The notes below the pieces were generated by a model. It saw only the letters and a program-made list of their open reading frames with translations. It ran no database searches and was not told the DNA's origin. Of a stretch of DNA of 64,000 nucleotides, positions 33,219 to 43,153 are shown piece by piece (positions within the stretch are counted from its first letter, which is position 1; every line of letters starts with the position of its first letter). The stretch comes from Tunturiibacter gelidiferens (GTDB taxonomy: Bacteria; Acidobacteriota; Terriglobia; Terriglobales; Acidobacteriaceae), in assembly GCF_013410115.1 (NCBI RefSeq), contig NZ_JACCCV010000002.1:1860001-1924000 (forward strand), in the 5' to 3' direction. The position numbers were made by a program, and so were the translations under genes.

Positions 33219-34835
33219 CTAGGACATGCCGGTGATCTCGCCTGCTGCGTTGACGTTGATGTCCATGGCGCGGGAGGACTTGGGCAGGCCGGGCATCAGC
33301 ATCATGCTGCCCGAGATGACGACGAGGAAGCCTGCGCCAGCGGAGAGAACGACGTCCGAGATGTGGAGGGTCCAGCCCGTGGGTGCGCCCATGAGTTTGG
33401 GGTCATCGGTTAGGGAATACTGTGTCTTCGCGATGCAGACGGGAAGCGCGCCGTAGCCCCACCTTGTGAAGCGGGCTAGTTTTTCTTCGGCTTGGGGTGT
33501 GAGTTTAACATTCGCTGCACCGTAGACTTTTTGCGCTACAGCGATAATTTTTTCGAGCGCAGAGGCGCCTGGGGCGTAGGTGCTGGTGGGCACGACGTTG
33601 GGGTTGGCGTCGATGACACTAACGACTTTTTCGGCGAGTGCGGTGGCTCCGGCTCCGCCTTTCGCGAAGGCTTCGGAGAGTGCAAAGGCTGCGCCCTGGG
33701 CCTCGCAATACTTTTCGAGGAACTTCAGCTCTTCTTCGGTGTCGTTGGGGAAGCGGTTGATGGCTACGATGGCGGGAAGGTTGAAGCCGCGCACGATGGC
33801 GATGTGTTTCTTCAGGTTTTCGAAGCCGGCTTCGAGGTCGCCCGCACCCTGGTTGCGAACCGACTGCACGGTGGTGACGAGAACCGCGGCGGAGGGCTTG
33901 ATGCCGGACGACGGCATGACGATATCCATGTACTTTTCGAAGCCGAGGTCGGAGGCGAAGCCGGTTTCGTTGACGACGTAGTCGGCGAGGCGAAGGCCCA
34001 TCTGCTGCGAGAGAACGGAGCTGGTGCCGTGGGCGATGTTGGCGAATGGGCCACAGTGGACCAACGCGGGCGTGCCTTCGGTGGTCTGGACGAGGTTTGG
34101 CAGGATGGCTTCGTTGAGGAGCGCCATCATGGGGCCTGTGGCCTTGAGGTCTTCGGCGAGGACGGGTTTCCCTGCACGTGTGGCGCCGATGACAATGCGG
34201 CCGAGGCGGGTGCGGAGGTCTTCGCGGCTTGTAGCTAGCGTCATGATGGCCATGATTTCGCTGGCGGCCGTGATGAGGAAGCCGGTGTGGCGATTGGCTC
34301 CGTCGCGTTTGCCGCCTGCCTGCACGATGATGTGGCGGAGAGCACGGTCGTTCATGTCGAGCGTGCGGGGCCAGGTGACTGCATCGGGATCGAGTTCGAG
34401 TGGATTGCCGTGGAAGAGGTGCGAGTCGATGAGCGCGGCGAGGAGGTTGTGCGCAGAGGTGATGGCGTGGAAGTCGCCGTGGAAGTGGAGGTTAATTTTT
34501 TCTGCGGGCTCGACCTGGGAACGGCCGCCGCCTGCGGCTCCACCTTTCATGCCGAAGACCGGGCCTAGGGAGGGTTCGCGCGAGGTGATGATGGCCTTCT
34601 TGCCGATTTTTTCGAGGCCTTGCACGAGGCCAATGGAGGTGACTGTTTTGCCTTCGCCCGAGAGGGTGGGTGTGGTCGCAGTAACGAGGATGAACTTGCC
34701 GCGCACGGGAAAGGTGGGGTCGTCGAGGAGATCGAGGGTGAGCTTTGCGCCGTAGCGGCCGAGGCGTTCGACGTACTTTTCGGGCAGGTTCAGCTTTTCG
34801 ACGATGGCTTCGATGGGGAGAAGATCTTTGGTCAT
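33219..34835 (-). CDS. fhs: Formate-tetrahydrofolate ligase
   Basis: A 538-residue cytoplasmic enzyme joining formate and tetrahydrofolate with ATP to give 10-formyl-tetrahydrofolate for purines, fMet-tRNA and C1 metabolism. The P-loop-like motif TPTLSGEGKT is at residues 55-64, and the family signature GGAAGGGRSQVEP is intact. The C-terminal part has LMGAPTGWTLHISDVVLSAGAGF. The length is slightly below the usual 550-560. It is last in the run tsaD-cysS-secreted protein-fhs (gaps 113, 49 and 32 bp), likely one transcript. Confidence 0.96.
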   Translation of the reverse strand: MTKDLLPIEAIVEKLNLPEKYVERLGRYGAKLTLDLLDDPTFPVRGKFILVTATTPTLSGEGKTVTSIGLVQGLEKIGKKAIITSREPSLGPVFGMKGGAAGGGRSQVEPAEKINLHFHGDFHAITSAHNLLAALIDSHLFHGNPLELDPDAVTWPRTLDMNDRALRHIIVQAGGKRDGANRHTGFLITAASEIMAIMTLATSREDLRTRLGRIVIGATRAGKPVLAEDLKATGPMMALLNEAILPNLVQTTEGTPALVHCGPFANIAHGTSSVLSQQMGLRLADYVVNETGFASDLGFEKYMDIVMPSSGIKPSAAVLVTTVQSVRNQGAGDLEAGFENLKKHIAIVRGFNLPAIVAINRFPNDTEEELKFLEKYCEAQGAAFALSEAFAKGGAGATALAEKVVSVIDANPNVVPTSTYAPGASALEKIIAVAQKVYGAANVKLTPQAEEKLARFTRWGYGALPVCIAKTQYSLTDDPKLMGAPTGWTLHISDVVLSAGAGFLVVISGSMMLMPGLPKSSRAMDINVNAAGEITGMS

Positions 34836-34867
34836 GGGCCTCAGAAGATGGCGAAGGTTTGAAGGAG

Positions 34868-35623
34868 TTATGGGGCTGCGGTGCCCATGGGGACTGGATA
34901 GAGCGGCGCGGCCTCGGCGCGGCCGAAGCGGACGGTGGTCTTGGTGATGCGATTGAGCGTGTCGATGTTGTTCGAGGAGAAGTACCAGACGAGCAAATGG
35001 CTATTCCAGTTGGTGGAGAGGCCCATGGTGTAAAGCGGCTGAGGAACTATGGGCTGGGAGTCTTTTTGATCGGCGGTTTGAGGCGGGGTCGGCGCCGGAC
35101 CTTGCGCAGCAGCCATGTGGACCTTCTGCCAACCGACGTTATACCAGGAGGGCTGTGCAATGGGCTTCATACCGGGGACCTTGGTGACGATCTCGGCGAG
35201 GTCTGCGAGGAGGGTGGTGCTGCTGCTCTCGTGCTCGGCGTTGAGGCAGTCAACATCGAGTTCGGCGAGAAGGATGGATGCGGTGATGGCGGGTTTGATG
35301 GTGACCTGTGTGCCGCCGTCTGCGCTGGGTTGAGTCTCAGTGGTTTGCGCTGGGCCGGACTGCGGAAGTTCAAGCAAAAGTGCGGGGCGCAGGCAGTGGG
35401 TCTCGGCGGCCAGCTTTGGGTTGTCGATGTTGAAGAGGGTAAGGTGGCCGTCGTGCAACACCTTTTCGGGGTCGGACTTGACGAGGTCGGAGGGATAGAA
35501 GAGCCGTAACTTGAGGGCTTCGTTCTCCCACTCGGTGGTGTTGGAGGCCGGGGTCTGAGCGGCTGCGGTAAGAGATGCAGCGAGGAATAAACTTGCGACG
35601 AGAGTACGGGTTGTGAAGGTCAT
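34868..35623 (-). CDS. Secreted hypothetical protein between cysS and fhs
   Basis: A 251-residue exported protein (signal TRTLVASLFLAASLTAAAQ). LKLRLFYPSDLVKSDPEKVL begins the mature domain; two Cys lie near ETHCLRP and DVDCLNAE. The C-terminus LLVWYFSSNNIDTLNRITKTTVRF is beta-rich. The family is unknown. It resembles the protein at 30706-31416 in layout and may be a distant paralogue. It sits inside a housekeeping run, 32 bp before fhs. Confidence 0.72.
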   Translation of the reverse strand: MTFTTRTLVASLFLAASLTAAAQTPASNTTEWENEALKLRLFYPSDLVKSDPEKVLHDGHLTLFNIDNPKLAAETHCLRPALLLELPQSGPAQTTETQPSADGGTQVTIKPAITASILLAELDVDCLNAEHESSSTTLLADLAEIVTKVPGMKPIAQPSWYNVGWQKVHMAAAQGPAPTPPQTADQKDSQPIVPQPLYTMGLSTNWNSHLLVWYFSSNNIDTLNRITKTTVRFGRAEAAPLYPVPMGTAAP

Positions 35624-35672
35624 TGATTCCGCTCCAGCGGCTTGTCTTACGAAGTGCTCTCTTCCGGCTTAT

Positions 35673-37154
35673 TTATTTTCTCTTCCAGCGGACGCCATCT
35701 TTGGAGTCTTCGATTAGGATGCCCTTTGCGAGCAGGTCGTTGCGGATGGCGTCCGCGCGGGCGAAGTTGCGGGTCTTTTTGGCCTGGGTGCGTTCGGCGA
35801 CGAGGGCGTCGATATCGGAGTCGGAGAAGGCGAGCGTGGCAACGAGTTCGGGGGCGGCTTCGTCGATGCGACCCTCGGCTTCGGCCCACGCGAGCGCGGC
35901 GCGGGTGATGGCAGCGTCCTTGTCTTCAAGGACGGCGAAGACTGCGTCGAAGAGATTGAGGACGTCGAGGATCTCGGCGGCGTTTTCGCTGCGAAGTGTG
36001 CCTGTGTCTGCAGCGGTGTTGGCTGCGCGAACGAGATCGAAGATGGCGGCGCGGGCTTCCGCGGTGTTGAGGTCGTTCGCGAGGGCGATGGTGTACGCCA
36101 TCCTTGCCTCACCGGTGAGCAGCGAGAGGGCCTGGTCGCATCCTTGAGAGAAGCCACCCTTCAACATGCGCTGGTGGAAGGTGCGCAGGCGGTCGATGGC
36201 GTTGGTCGATTCGATGAGGCTGTCGAAGGTGAAGTTCATCTGGTGGCGGTAGGGCACGGAGATGAGCAGGAAGCGGATGGCTGAGGCGCGGTGGCCTTTG
36301 AGGAGCAGGTCGCGGAGAGTGTAGAAGTTGCCCTCGGACTTCGACATCTTCTTGCCTTCGACGAGCAGGAATCGGACGTGCATCCAGTGGCGGACGAAGG
36401 GCTTTCCGGAGGCAGACTCGGATTGGGCGATCTCGTTCTCGTGGTGCGGGAACATGAGATCTTCGCCGCCGGCGTGGAGGTCGATATTCTCGCCGAGAAA
36501 TTTGGTGGCCATGGCGGAGCACTCGATGTGCCAGCCGGGGCGGCCGGTGCCGAGTGCTGTCTCCCAAGATTGTTCGCCGGGTTTGACGGCCTTCCAGAGG
36601 GCGAAGTCGCGGGCAGCATCCTTCTCGTACTCGTCGAGGTCGACGCGGGCTCCGTCTTCGATGCCGTCAAAGTCTTTTTTAGAGAGCTTGCCGTAGTCGG
36701 GGAAGCGCGCGATGCGGAAGTACCAGGAGCCGTCTTCGGCCTGGTAAGCGATGTCTTTGGCCGCGAGCTGCTCGATGAGCGAGACCATGTCGGGGATGCA
36801 GGCGGTGGCGTGGGAGATGTACTCAGGGCGCTGGATGCCAAGGGCATCGAGGTCCTCAAAGAAGGCGCGCTCGAACTTTTCGGTGTACTGAGCGATGGGG
36901 ACGCCGGCGGCGGCTGCGTTGCGGATGATCTTGTCATCGACGTCGGTGATGTTCATGACGTGCTCGACAGGAATGCCCTGCTGGCGAATGACACGGCGGA
37001 GCACGTCGACGTGGAGGAAGGTGCGGAAGTTGCCGATGTGGCCGTAGTCGTAGACGGTGGGACCGCAGCAGTACATTCGCAGAGCTTTTTGGTCGACGGG
37101 GGCGAGGGTTTCGATCTTTCCGCCGAGGGTGTTGAAGAGTTCTATGGTTGCCAC
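35673..37154 (-). CDS. cysS: Cysteinyl-tRNA synthetase
   Basis: A 493-residue class Ia synthetase charging tRNA-Cys. CCGPTVYDYGHIGNFRT carries the first zinc Cys and the HIGH-type motif HIGN (39-42). WHIECSAMA and MFPHHENEIAQSE provide the other zinc ligands. KKMSKSEGN is at 268-276. The DALR-type anticodon domain follows, and the C-terminus RNDLLAKGILIEDSKDGVRW is standard. The start codon is GTG at 37154. The length is a little above the E. coli 461. Part of the tsaD-cysS-fhs run. Confidence 0.96.
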   Translation of the reverse strand: MATIELFNTLGGKIETLAPVDQKALRMYCCGPTVYDYGHIGNFRTFLHVDVLRRVIRQQGIPVEHVMNITDVDDKIIRNAAAAGVPIAQYTEKFERAFFEDLDALGIQRPEYISHATACIPDMVSLIEQLAAKDIAYQAEDGSWYFRIARFPDYGKLSKKDFDGIEDGARVDLDEYEKDAARDFALWKAVKPGEQSWETALGTGRPGWHIECSAMATKFLGENIDLHAGGEDLMFPHHENEIAQSESASGKPFVRHWMHVRFLLVEGKKMSKSEGNFYTLRDLLLKGHRASAIRFLLISVPYRHQMNFTFDSLIESTNAIDRLRTFHQRMLKGGFSQGCDQALSLLTGEARMAYTIALANDLNTAEARAAIFDLVRAANTAADTGTLRSENAAEILDVLNLFDAVFAVLEDKDAAITRAALAWAEAEGRIDEAAPELVATLAFSDSDIDALVAERTQAKKTRNFARADAIRNDLLAKGILIEDSKDGVRWKRK

Positions 37155-37267
37155 GTTGCTCTAGTATCCTGCCGCAGCCGGCTCGTGGCGCGGTGCAGAC
37201 TGCTCTCGCTTGAGATTCCCTGATGATTTTAGCTGATTTAGCCGGACGAATTGTTGGCGAGCGAGGG

Positions 37268-38509
37268 TTACTGCTGGCCGAGGAGGAGCTGGGGGGTTGC
37301 GCCCAGGTCTTCGGAGGCGAAGTCCCGGGCCAGGAGCTTTGGCCACGCGGCGGCGGCGATCATGGCGGCGTTGTCGGTGGAGAGGGCTAACGACGGGAAG
37401 GCGATGGGGAGGTTGCGACGGTCGGCTTCGGCCTGAAGGCGGCGGCGCAGTTCGCTGTTGGCGGCTACTCCGCCGGAGACGACGATGCTGCGCGCGCCGA
37501 GGGCTTCGGCGGCGGCGAAGGTCTGGCGCTGGAGGTTACCGACGACGGCGTATTGGAAGGAGGCGATCAGGTCGAGCGTCTGCTGGTCACAGAGCTTGAT
37601 GACAGCTTCGGACTTTGGGGTCAGGGTTGGGTCGGCGGCGAGGACAGCACGTCGGGCTTCAATGCTGTCGCGCATGTTGTGGGTTTCGACATAGCGGAGG
37701 ACTGCGGTCTTAATGCCGCTGAAGGAGAAGTCGAAGTGCGGGCCTTCGGTGTTTGTGGGGGCTTTTTTGTTGGTGACTCCCTCACGAGGGACGCGATGTT
37801 TGATCTCGCCGAAGGTGAAGGGGACGGCGCGGGGGTTGCCGTGAGGGGCGAGGGCGTCGATCCAGGGGCCGCCCGGATAGCCGAGGCCGAGGAGCTTGGC
37901 GACCTTGTCGTAGGCTTCGCCGGCGGCGTCGTCGACGGTGCGGCCTACGTTGCGATAGGTCCAGTTGGTCTCGCCACCCTGCTCGTGGGTGGCGAGGTAG
38001 AGGTGAGTGTGGCCGCCGGAGACGACGAGCGCGAGTAAGGGGAGCTCCATGGGAAGTTCGTTTAACTGACGCGTCTCCATGAGGACGGCGTGGATGTGGC
38101 CTTCGAGATGGTTGACGGAGATGAGGGGCTTGTCGAGGCCGAAGGTGAGCGCCTTCGCGTAGGTGATGCCGACCAGGAGTGCTCCGGCGAGTCCAGGACC
38201 TGCGGTGACGGCTACGGCGTCGAGGTCGGAGAAGGTGACTGGATGACCAGCCGCAGCGCTGGCGCGGGACATGGCCTCGCGGACGACCGGTACGATGTTG
38301 CGCAAGTGCTCTCGGGAGGCGAGTTCGGGAACGACACCGCCGTAGTTTGCGTGGAGCGACATCTGCGAGGCGACGACATTTGACAGGGCTTCGCTGCCTG
38401 CGCGGACGACAGCGGCTGCGGTCTCGTCGCAGGAACTTTCGATGCCGAGGATGAGGCCGGTGCCGATTGCTTGGCCACTCGTTTCGCCACACTGGGGACT
38501 TTCGCGCAT
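37268..38509 (-). CDS. tsaD: tRNA threonylcarbamoyladenosine transferase TsaD
   Basis: The catalytic subunit that transfers the threonylcarbamoyl group to A37 of ANN-decoding tRNAs. GIESSCDETAAAVV starts the ASKHA fold, the metal-binding histidines are in NHLEGHIHAV, and VVSGGHTHLYL, GRTVDDAAGEAYDKVAKLLG and VVSGGVAANSELRRRL are family signatures. Length 413 against about 340 usual: an 18-residue N-terminal extension plus a loop around ETHNMRDSIEARRAV account for the excess. The ATG at 38509 lies only 20 bp from the divergent pcnB start, so the promoters overlap the coding sequences. Confidence 0.94.
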   Translation of the reverse strand: MRESPQCGETSGQAIGTGLILGIESSCDETAAAVVRAGSEALSNVVASQMSLHANYGGVVPELASREHLRNIVPVVREAMSRASAAAGHPVTFSDLDAVAVTAGPGLAGALLVGITYAKALTFGLDKPLISVNHLEGHIHAVLMETRQLNELPMELPLLALVVSGGHTHLYLATHEQGGETNWTYRNVGRTVDDAAGEAYDKVAKLLGLGYPGGPWIDALAPHGNPRAVPFTFGEIKHRVPREGVTNKKAPTNTEGPHFDFSFSGIKTAVLRYVETHNMRDSIEARRAVLAADPTLTPKSEAVIKLCDQQTLDLIASFQYAVVGNLQRQTFAAAEALGARSIVVSGGVAANSELRRRLQAEADRRNLPIAFPSLALSTDNAAMIAAAAWPKLLARDFASEDLGATPQLLLGQQ

Positions 38510-38529
38510 CTCTCTATCATAGGGGAAGC

Positions 38530-39918
38530 ATGAGCGAGCTTTGGGGCGAGAACTCGAGGTACAGGGCAGCGCGAGAGATCGTGGTGTCTCTGCGAGCGGC
38601 GGGGTATAAAGCCTACTTCGCGGGTGGTTGCGTGCGGGATCTGCTGCTTGGAGTTGAGGCGAAGGACTTTGATGTAGCGACGAGCGCGACGCCGGATGTG
38701 GTAATGAGCATGTTTGCGAAGACTTATTCGGTTGGTGCGCACTTTGGGGTGGTGCTGGTTTGCACGCCAGATGAAAACGGCGGCGAGATTGCAACTGAGG
38801 TCGCTACGTTTCGGCATGATGGGGCTTACAGCGACGGGAGGAGGCCGGATGCGGTGCGGTTTTCGACCGATCCGCGTGAGGATGTGCAGCGGCGCGACTT
38901 TACGATCAACGGGATGCTGTTCGATCCGCTGGCAGGGCCGGGCGAGGAGGCGATTCTTGACTTCGTTGGTGGGCGTGAGGACCTGACGAAGCATCGGGTG
39001 CGGACTATTGGCACTGCGAAGGATCGCTTCAGCGAAGACAAGCTGCGGATGTTGCGGGCAGTACGGTTTGCGGCTCGGCTGGAGTTCGAAATAGATTCCG
39101 CGACTGCTGCGGCGGTCAAGGAGTTGGCAGCAGAGATTACGCAGGTCAGCCTGGAGAGGATTCGCGATGAGTTGACGCTGATGTTGACGGAGGGACATGC
39201 GCGGCGGGCGTTCGAGATGCTGTATGAGTACGGCTTGTTGCAGCACATTCTGCCTGAGGCCGTGAAGATGCGCGGCGTAGAGCAGCCGCCACAGTTTCAT
39301 CCGGAGGGCGATGTGTGGGTGCACACAATGTTGTTGCTTGAGAAGCTGAAGCCGGGTGTATCGCCAACGCTCGCGTGGGGAGCGCTGCTGCACGACATCG
39401 GCAAGCCTGCTACATTTCGTCCACCTGATCCCAAGAAGCCGGGGGACCGCATCCGGTTCGATGGACACGTTGAGGTGGGAGTCCGCATCGCCGAGACGAT
39501 TCTTGCGCGGCTGCGATTTTCTAATGAAGACACTGAGCATATCGTCGCACTGGTGAAGAACCACATGCGCTTTGGAGACATTCTGCAGATGCGCGAGTCG
39601 ACGCTGAAACGGTTTCTTCGGCTGCCGAAGTTCGACGAACATCTTGGGCTGCACTGGATGGATTGCATGTCGGCGCATGGGGACCTTCGGCTGTACGAGT
39701 TTGCGAAGGACCGGTATGAAGCCGCACCTGTCGAAGAGATGCGACCGAAGCTGCTCGTAACGGGACGGGATCTGATTGCTGCGGGATATCGCCCGAGCCC
39801 GCAGTTTAAAGAGATGCTGGAGGCTGCGGAGGATGCTCAGCTTGAGGGTTTAGCGACTACAACCGAAGAGGGTCTGGCCGTCGTGAGGGCGCGGTGGGGT
39901 GAACCGCGCGACGCGTAG
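38530..39918 (+). CDS. CCA-adding/poly(A) polymerase family tRNA nucleotidyltransferase
   Basis: A 462-residue class II nucleotidyltransferase with an HD domain. FAGGCVRDLLLG and the metal-binding KDFDVATSATP are intact, followed by RRDFTINGMLFDP and the RNA-binding head. LLHDIGKP at about residue 285 starts an HD phosphohydrolase domain. It either adds CCA to tRNA 3' ends or is a poly(A) polymerase; the RRDFTIN motif does not decide. Acidobacteria often carry split activities, so no symbol is given. AGGGGAAGC precedes ATG 38530, divergent from tsaD. Confidence 0.9.
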   Translation: MSELWGENSRYRAAREIVVSLRAAGYKAYFAGGCVRDLLLGVEAKDFDVATSATPDVVMSMFAKTYSVGAHFGVVLVCTPDENGGEIATEVATFRHDGAYSDGRRPDAVRFSTDPREDVQRRDFTINGMLFDPLAGPGEEAILDFVGGREDLTKHRVRTIGTAKDRFSEDKLRMLRAVRFAARLEFEIDSATAAAVKELAAEITQVSLERIRDELTLMLTEGHARRAFEMLYEYGLLQHILPEAVKMRGVEQPPQFHPEGDVWVHTMLLLEKLKPGVSPTLAWGALLHDIGKPATFRPPDPKKPGDRIRFDGHVEVGVRIAETILARLRFSNEDTEHIVALVKNHMRFGDILQMRESTLKRFLRLPKFDEHLGLHWMDCMSAHGDLRLYEFAKDRYEAAPVEEMRPKLLVTGRDLIAAGYRPSPQFKEMLEAAEDAQLEGLATTTEEGLAVVRARWGEPRDA

Positions 39919-40090
39919 ACTCCCCATGAAAAAGTTGTCTGGCAGCCGAGCCAGTTTGGATGCGACAGAAGCGTTTGCCGGTGCATTTTTGTAACGAATT
40001 TGTCATCGCGAATTCGGGTGTAATGTTGAGAGAGATGGAGTGGTCAGACAGAGCATCGCCTGCTATTCTGCTTTGCATCTTAGAGGGCCT

Positions 40091-43000
40091 ATGGCTACTA
40101 CGAAATCGCTGCTGAACACTCCTGCCGAGCACACTCCGAATACACAGTTGACCATTGATGGACTGCAGGTGCCTGGGCGATCCGGTGAACTGTTGATCGA
40201 CCTGCTGAATCGGCGCACCGCGGTGAGTGCACAGAAGCCTGTGCCGCAGGTCTGCTACATGAAGCAGATGGGGCCTATCGAAAGCTGCGACACCTGTCTG
40301 GTGAAGGTGAATGGAGAGCTGGCTCGGGCGTGTTCGACCAGAGTCGTCGCGGGAATGAAGGTGGAGACCGCCGGGGAGACTGTCGACATCGCACAGCGCG
40401 AGGCCTTCGACCGCATCCTCGAGAATCACATGTTGTACTGCACGGTATGTGACAACAACAATCAGAACTGCACGATCCACAATACGACGGCGGTTCTGGA
40501 TGTGAAGCACCAGCACCGCGAGTACAAGCGGAAGCCGTATGAAAAGGACATGTCGAACCCGTTCTACCGCTACGATCCGGACCAGTGCATTCTGTGCGGG
40601 CGGTGTGTTGAGTCGTGCCAGAACGTGCAGGTGAATGAGACGCTGTCGATCGACTGGGAGAGCGATCATCCGCGGGTGCTGTGGGATGGCGGAACGCAGA
40701 TCGAGGGCTCGAGCTGTGTCTCATGCGGGCACTGCGTGACGGTTTGTCCGTGCAACGCGCTGATGGAGAAGTCGATGCTGGGCGAAGCGGGCTACATGAC
40801 CGACCTCCCGGCCGCTACGTTGAACAACATGATCGACGTGGTGAAGGGTGTCGAGCCGCCGATCGGATATGGGCCGATCCTGTCGCTTTCCGAGATGGAG
40901 TCGGAGATGCGCAACGAGCGCACCAAGCGCACCAAGACGGTGTGCACCTACTGCGCGGTCGGATGCAGCTTCGAGGTATGGACCAAGGAACGTCACATTC
41001 TGAAGATAGAGCCGACACATGGACCTGCGAATGGGATCTCGACCTGCGTGAAAGGCAAGTTCGCGTGGGGTCATATCAACTCCGATGATCGGCTGGTGAA
41101 GCCTCTGCTGCGCGATGGAGAGAGCTTCCGCGAGATCGAGTGGAGCGAGGCACTCGCCATCATCGAGCACACCTTCAAACGCATCAAGAACGAGCATGGG
41201 CCGGATGCGCTGGCGTTTATCGCCTCTTCCAAGTGCACCAATGAAGAGAGCTTCGTGATGCAGAAGCTGGCTCGCGCGGTGATCGGCACCAACAACGTCG
41301 ACAACTGCGCTCGCTACTGCCAGAACCCTGCAACGATGGGACTGCAGCGCACCGTTGGCTACGGCGGCGACTCGGGTTCGATTGCAGATATCGAAAAAGC
41401 CGGGCTGGTGTTGATCGTTGGGGCGAATCCTGCGGAGAATCACCCTGTACTTTGCACGCGGGTGAAGCGTTCGCATAAGCATCGTGGGCAGCGGCTGATT
41501 GTCGCCGACCTGCGCAAGCATGAGATGGCCGAACGCGCCGATATCTTCTTCCGTCCGAACCCGTCGACCGACGCCGTGTGGATGTGTGCGGTGTCGAAGT
41601 ACATCATCGACAGCGGCCTGGCGAAGATGGACTTCGTCAACAAATGGGTGAATCATTTCGATGAGTTCAAGAAGTCGCTTGAGCCGTTCACCCTGGAGTA
41701 TGCGGAAAAGATTACCGGCGTTCCCGCTGCCACGTTGACGACTGTGGCACATGAGATTGCGGCGGCGGATGGGACGTGCATCCTGTTTGCGATGGGCGTG
41801 ACGCAGCATTGCGGCGGATCGGATACGGCGACGGCGCTCTCGAATCTGCTGCTGGTCACTGGAAACTACATGCGGCCCGGAGCTGGAGCTTATCCTCTGC
41901 GCGGCCACAATAATGTGCAGGGAGCGAGCGACTACGGGTCGATGCCGAATGTCTTCAGCGGCTATCAGAAGGTAGATGACCCGGAGGTCCGGGCAAAGTT
42001 CGAGGCCGACTGGGGCGTTACGCTGCCGACCACGACGGGCAAAGACAATCACGAGATGGTTGAGGCAATTCTGGATGGAACGCTGAAGTCGCTTTACATC
42101 AAAGGTGAGGACACGATCACCTCTGACTCGAACGCGAACTTTGTCGGGAGCGCGCTGGAGAAGCTCGAGTTCCTGATTGTGCAGGACATCAACTTTTCAG
42201 AGACTTGCCGTTTTGCCGACCTGATCCTGCCGGCAGCGGCATCGCTCGAAAAAGACGGGACCTATACCAGCACAGAGCGCCGGATTCAACGCATCAACAA
42301 GGCGATGGAGCCGTTGGGTGAGTCGAAGGCCGATTGGGAGATCATTCAGCTGATTGCCAATCGGATGGGCGGTAACTGGAACTACAAACATCCTTCCGAG
42401 ATCATGGACGAGGTGGCGCGGCTAACTCCGCTGTTTGCCGGGGTGAGCTATACGCGGCTGGAGGGCTTCGATAGCCTGCAGTGGCCGGTACATGCCGACG
42501 GCACGGACTCGCCGCTATTGTTTACCGAGGGCTTTCCTTTTCCCGATGGTAAGGCGAAGTTCTATCCGATCGAGTACGTTCCGCCATCGGAGGAGACTAG
42601 TTCGGTTTACGATCTGCACCTCAACAACGGCCGTTTGCTGGAGCATTTTGAGCAGGGCAGCATGACCTTCCGTACGCCGGGTATTCGGGAGATTACGCCG
42701 AATAGCTGGATCGAGGTTTCGCCGGAGCTGGCGGCTGAACGCGGAGTGACTACTGGACGCTTCGTGCAGGTGACCTCGCCGCATGGCAAGGCTCGTGTGC
42801 AGGTGTTGGTGTCCGAGCGCGTGAAGGGCAAGCAGCTCTACATGACGCTGAACTCAGTGGACGAACCGGTGAACCGGCTGACCAGCAGTTTTACCGATCG
42901 CGCGACGCATACTCCTGCATTCAAAGAGACGGCCGTGAGCATGACGGTGTTGCCGGAGCAGGGCGAGAATCCTCTGCCGCGGAGAAACTTCCGTTACGGC

Positions 43001-43117
43001 ACGCGCACTCCACAGCCGGGTCTCGAGATCGAGCGCAAATGGGCACGCAAGGATTACCATCTGCCCGGCACCGCTGCCTCTGACAAACTCGTTCAGATTA
43101 CCTCCAATACCGTCTAA
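40091..43117 (+). CDS. Molybdopterin formate dehydrogenase alpha subunit (YjgC/YrhE type)
   Basis: A 1008-residue cytoplasmic iron-sulphur molybdoenzyme. Domains in order: [2Fe-2S] plant-type ferredoxin (VCYMKQMGPIESCDTC...C), a His-Cys3 cluster (HMLYCTVCDNNNQNC), two [4Fe-4S] sites (CILCGRCVESC, CVSCGHCVTVC), a [4Fe-4S] site CTYCAVGC, and the bis-MGD catalytic domain with the C-terminal cap. The metal ligand is Cys410 in CARYCQNPATMG: cysteine, not selenocysteine, and followed by Gln as in Bacillus YrhE rather than by His. AGAGGG precedes ATG 40091. The DUF1641 partner follows after 36 bp. Confidence 0.92.
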   Translation: MATTKSLLNTPAEHTPNTQLTIDGLQVPGRSGELLIDLLNRRTAVSAQKPVPQVCYMKQMGPIESCDTCLVKVNGELARACSTRVVAGMKVETAGETVDIAQREAFDRILENHMLYCTVCDNNNQNCTIHNTTAVLDVKHQHREYKRKPYEKDMSNPFYRYDPDQCILCGRCVESCQNVQVNETLSIDWESDHPRVLWDGGTQIEGSSCVSCGHCVTVCPCNALMEKSMLGEAGYMTDLPAATLNNMIDVVKGVEPPIGYGPILSLSEMESEMRNERTKRTKTVCTYCAVGCSFEVWTKERHILKIEPTHGPANGISTCVKGKFAWGHINSDDRLVKPLLRDGESFREIEWSEALAIIEHTFKRIKNEHGPDALAFIASSKCTNEESFVMQKLARAVIGTNNVDNCARYCQNPATMGLQRTVGYGGDSGSIADIEKAGLVLIVGANPAENHPVLCTRVKRSHKHRGQRLIVADLRKHEMAERADIFFRPNPSTDAVWMCAVSKYIIDSGLAKMDFVNKWVNHFDEFKKSLEPFTLEYAEKITGVPAATLTTVAHEIAAADGTCILFAMGVTQHCGGSDTATALSNLLLVTGNYMRPGAGAYPLRGHNNVQGASDYGSMPNVFSGYQKVDDPEVRAKFEADWGVTLPTTTGKDNHEMVEAILDGTLKSLYIKGEDTITSDSNANFVGSALEKLEFLIVQDINFSETCRFADLILPAAASLEKDGTYTSTERRIQRINKAMEPLGESKADWEIIQLIANRMGGNWNYKHPSEIMDEVARLTPLFAGVSYTRLEGFDSLQWPVHADGTDSPLLFTEGFPFPDGKAKFYPIEYVPPSEETSSVYDLHLNNGRLLEHFEQGSMTFRTPGIREITPNSWIEVSPELAAERGVTTGRFVQVTSPHGKARVQVLVSERVKGKQLYMTLNSVDEPVNRLTSSFTDRATHTPAFKETAVSMTVLPEQGENPLPRRNFRYGTRTPQPGLEIERKWARKDYHLPGTAASDKLVQITSNTV

Positions 43118-43153
43118 TTTTTTCGACCTCAGAGCTGTCTTTCAGGAGCTATT

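Noticed and set aside
36291..37223. 310-codon frame antisense to cysS
   Set aside because: Shadow frame; cysS carries all catalytic motifs.
41311..41320. Possible selenocysteine in the formate dehydrogenase
   Set aside because: The active-site codon is TGC, a normal cysteine.
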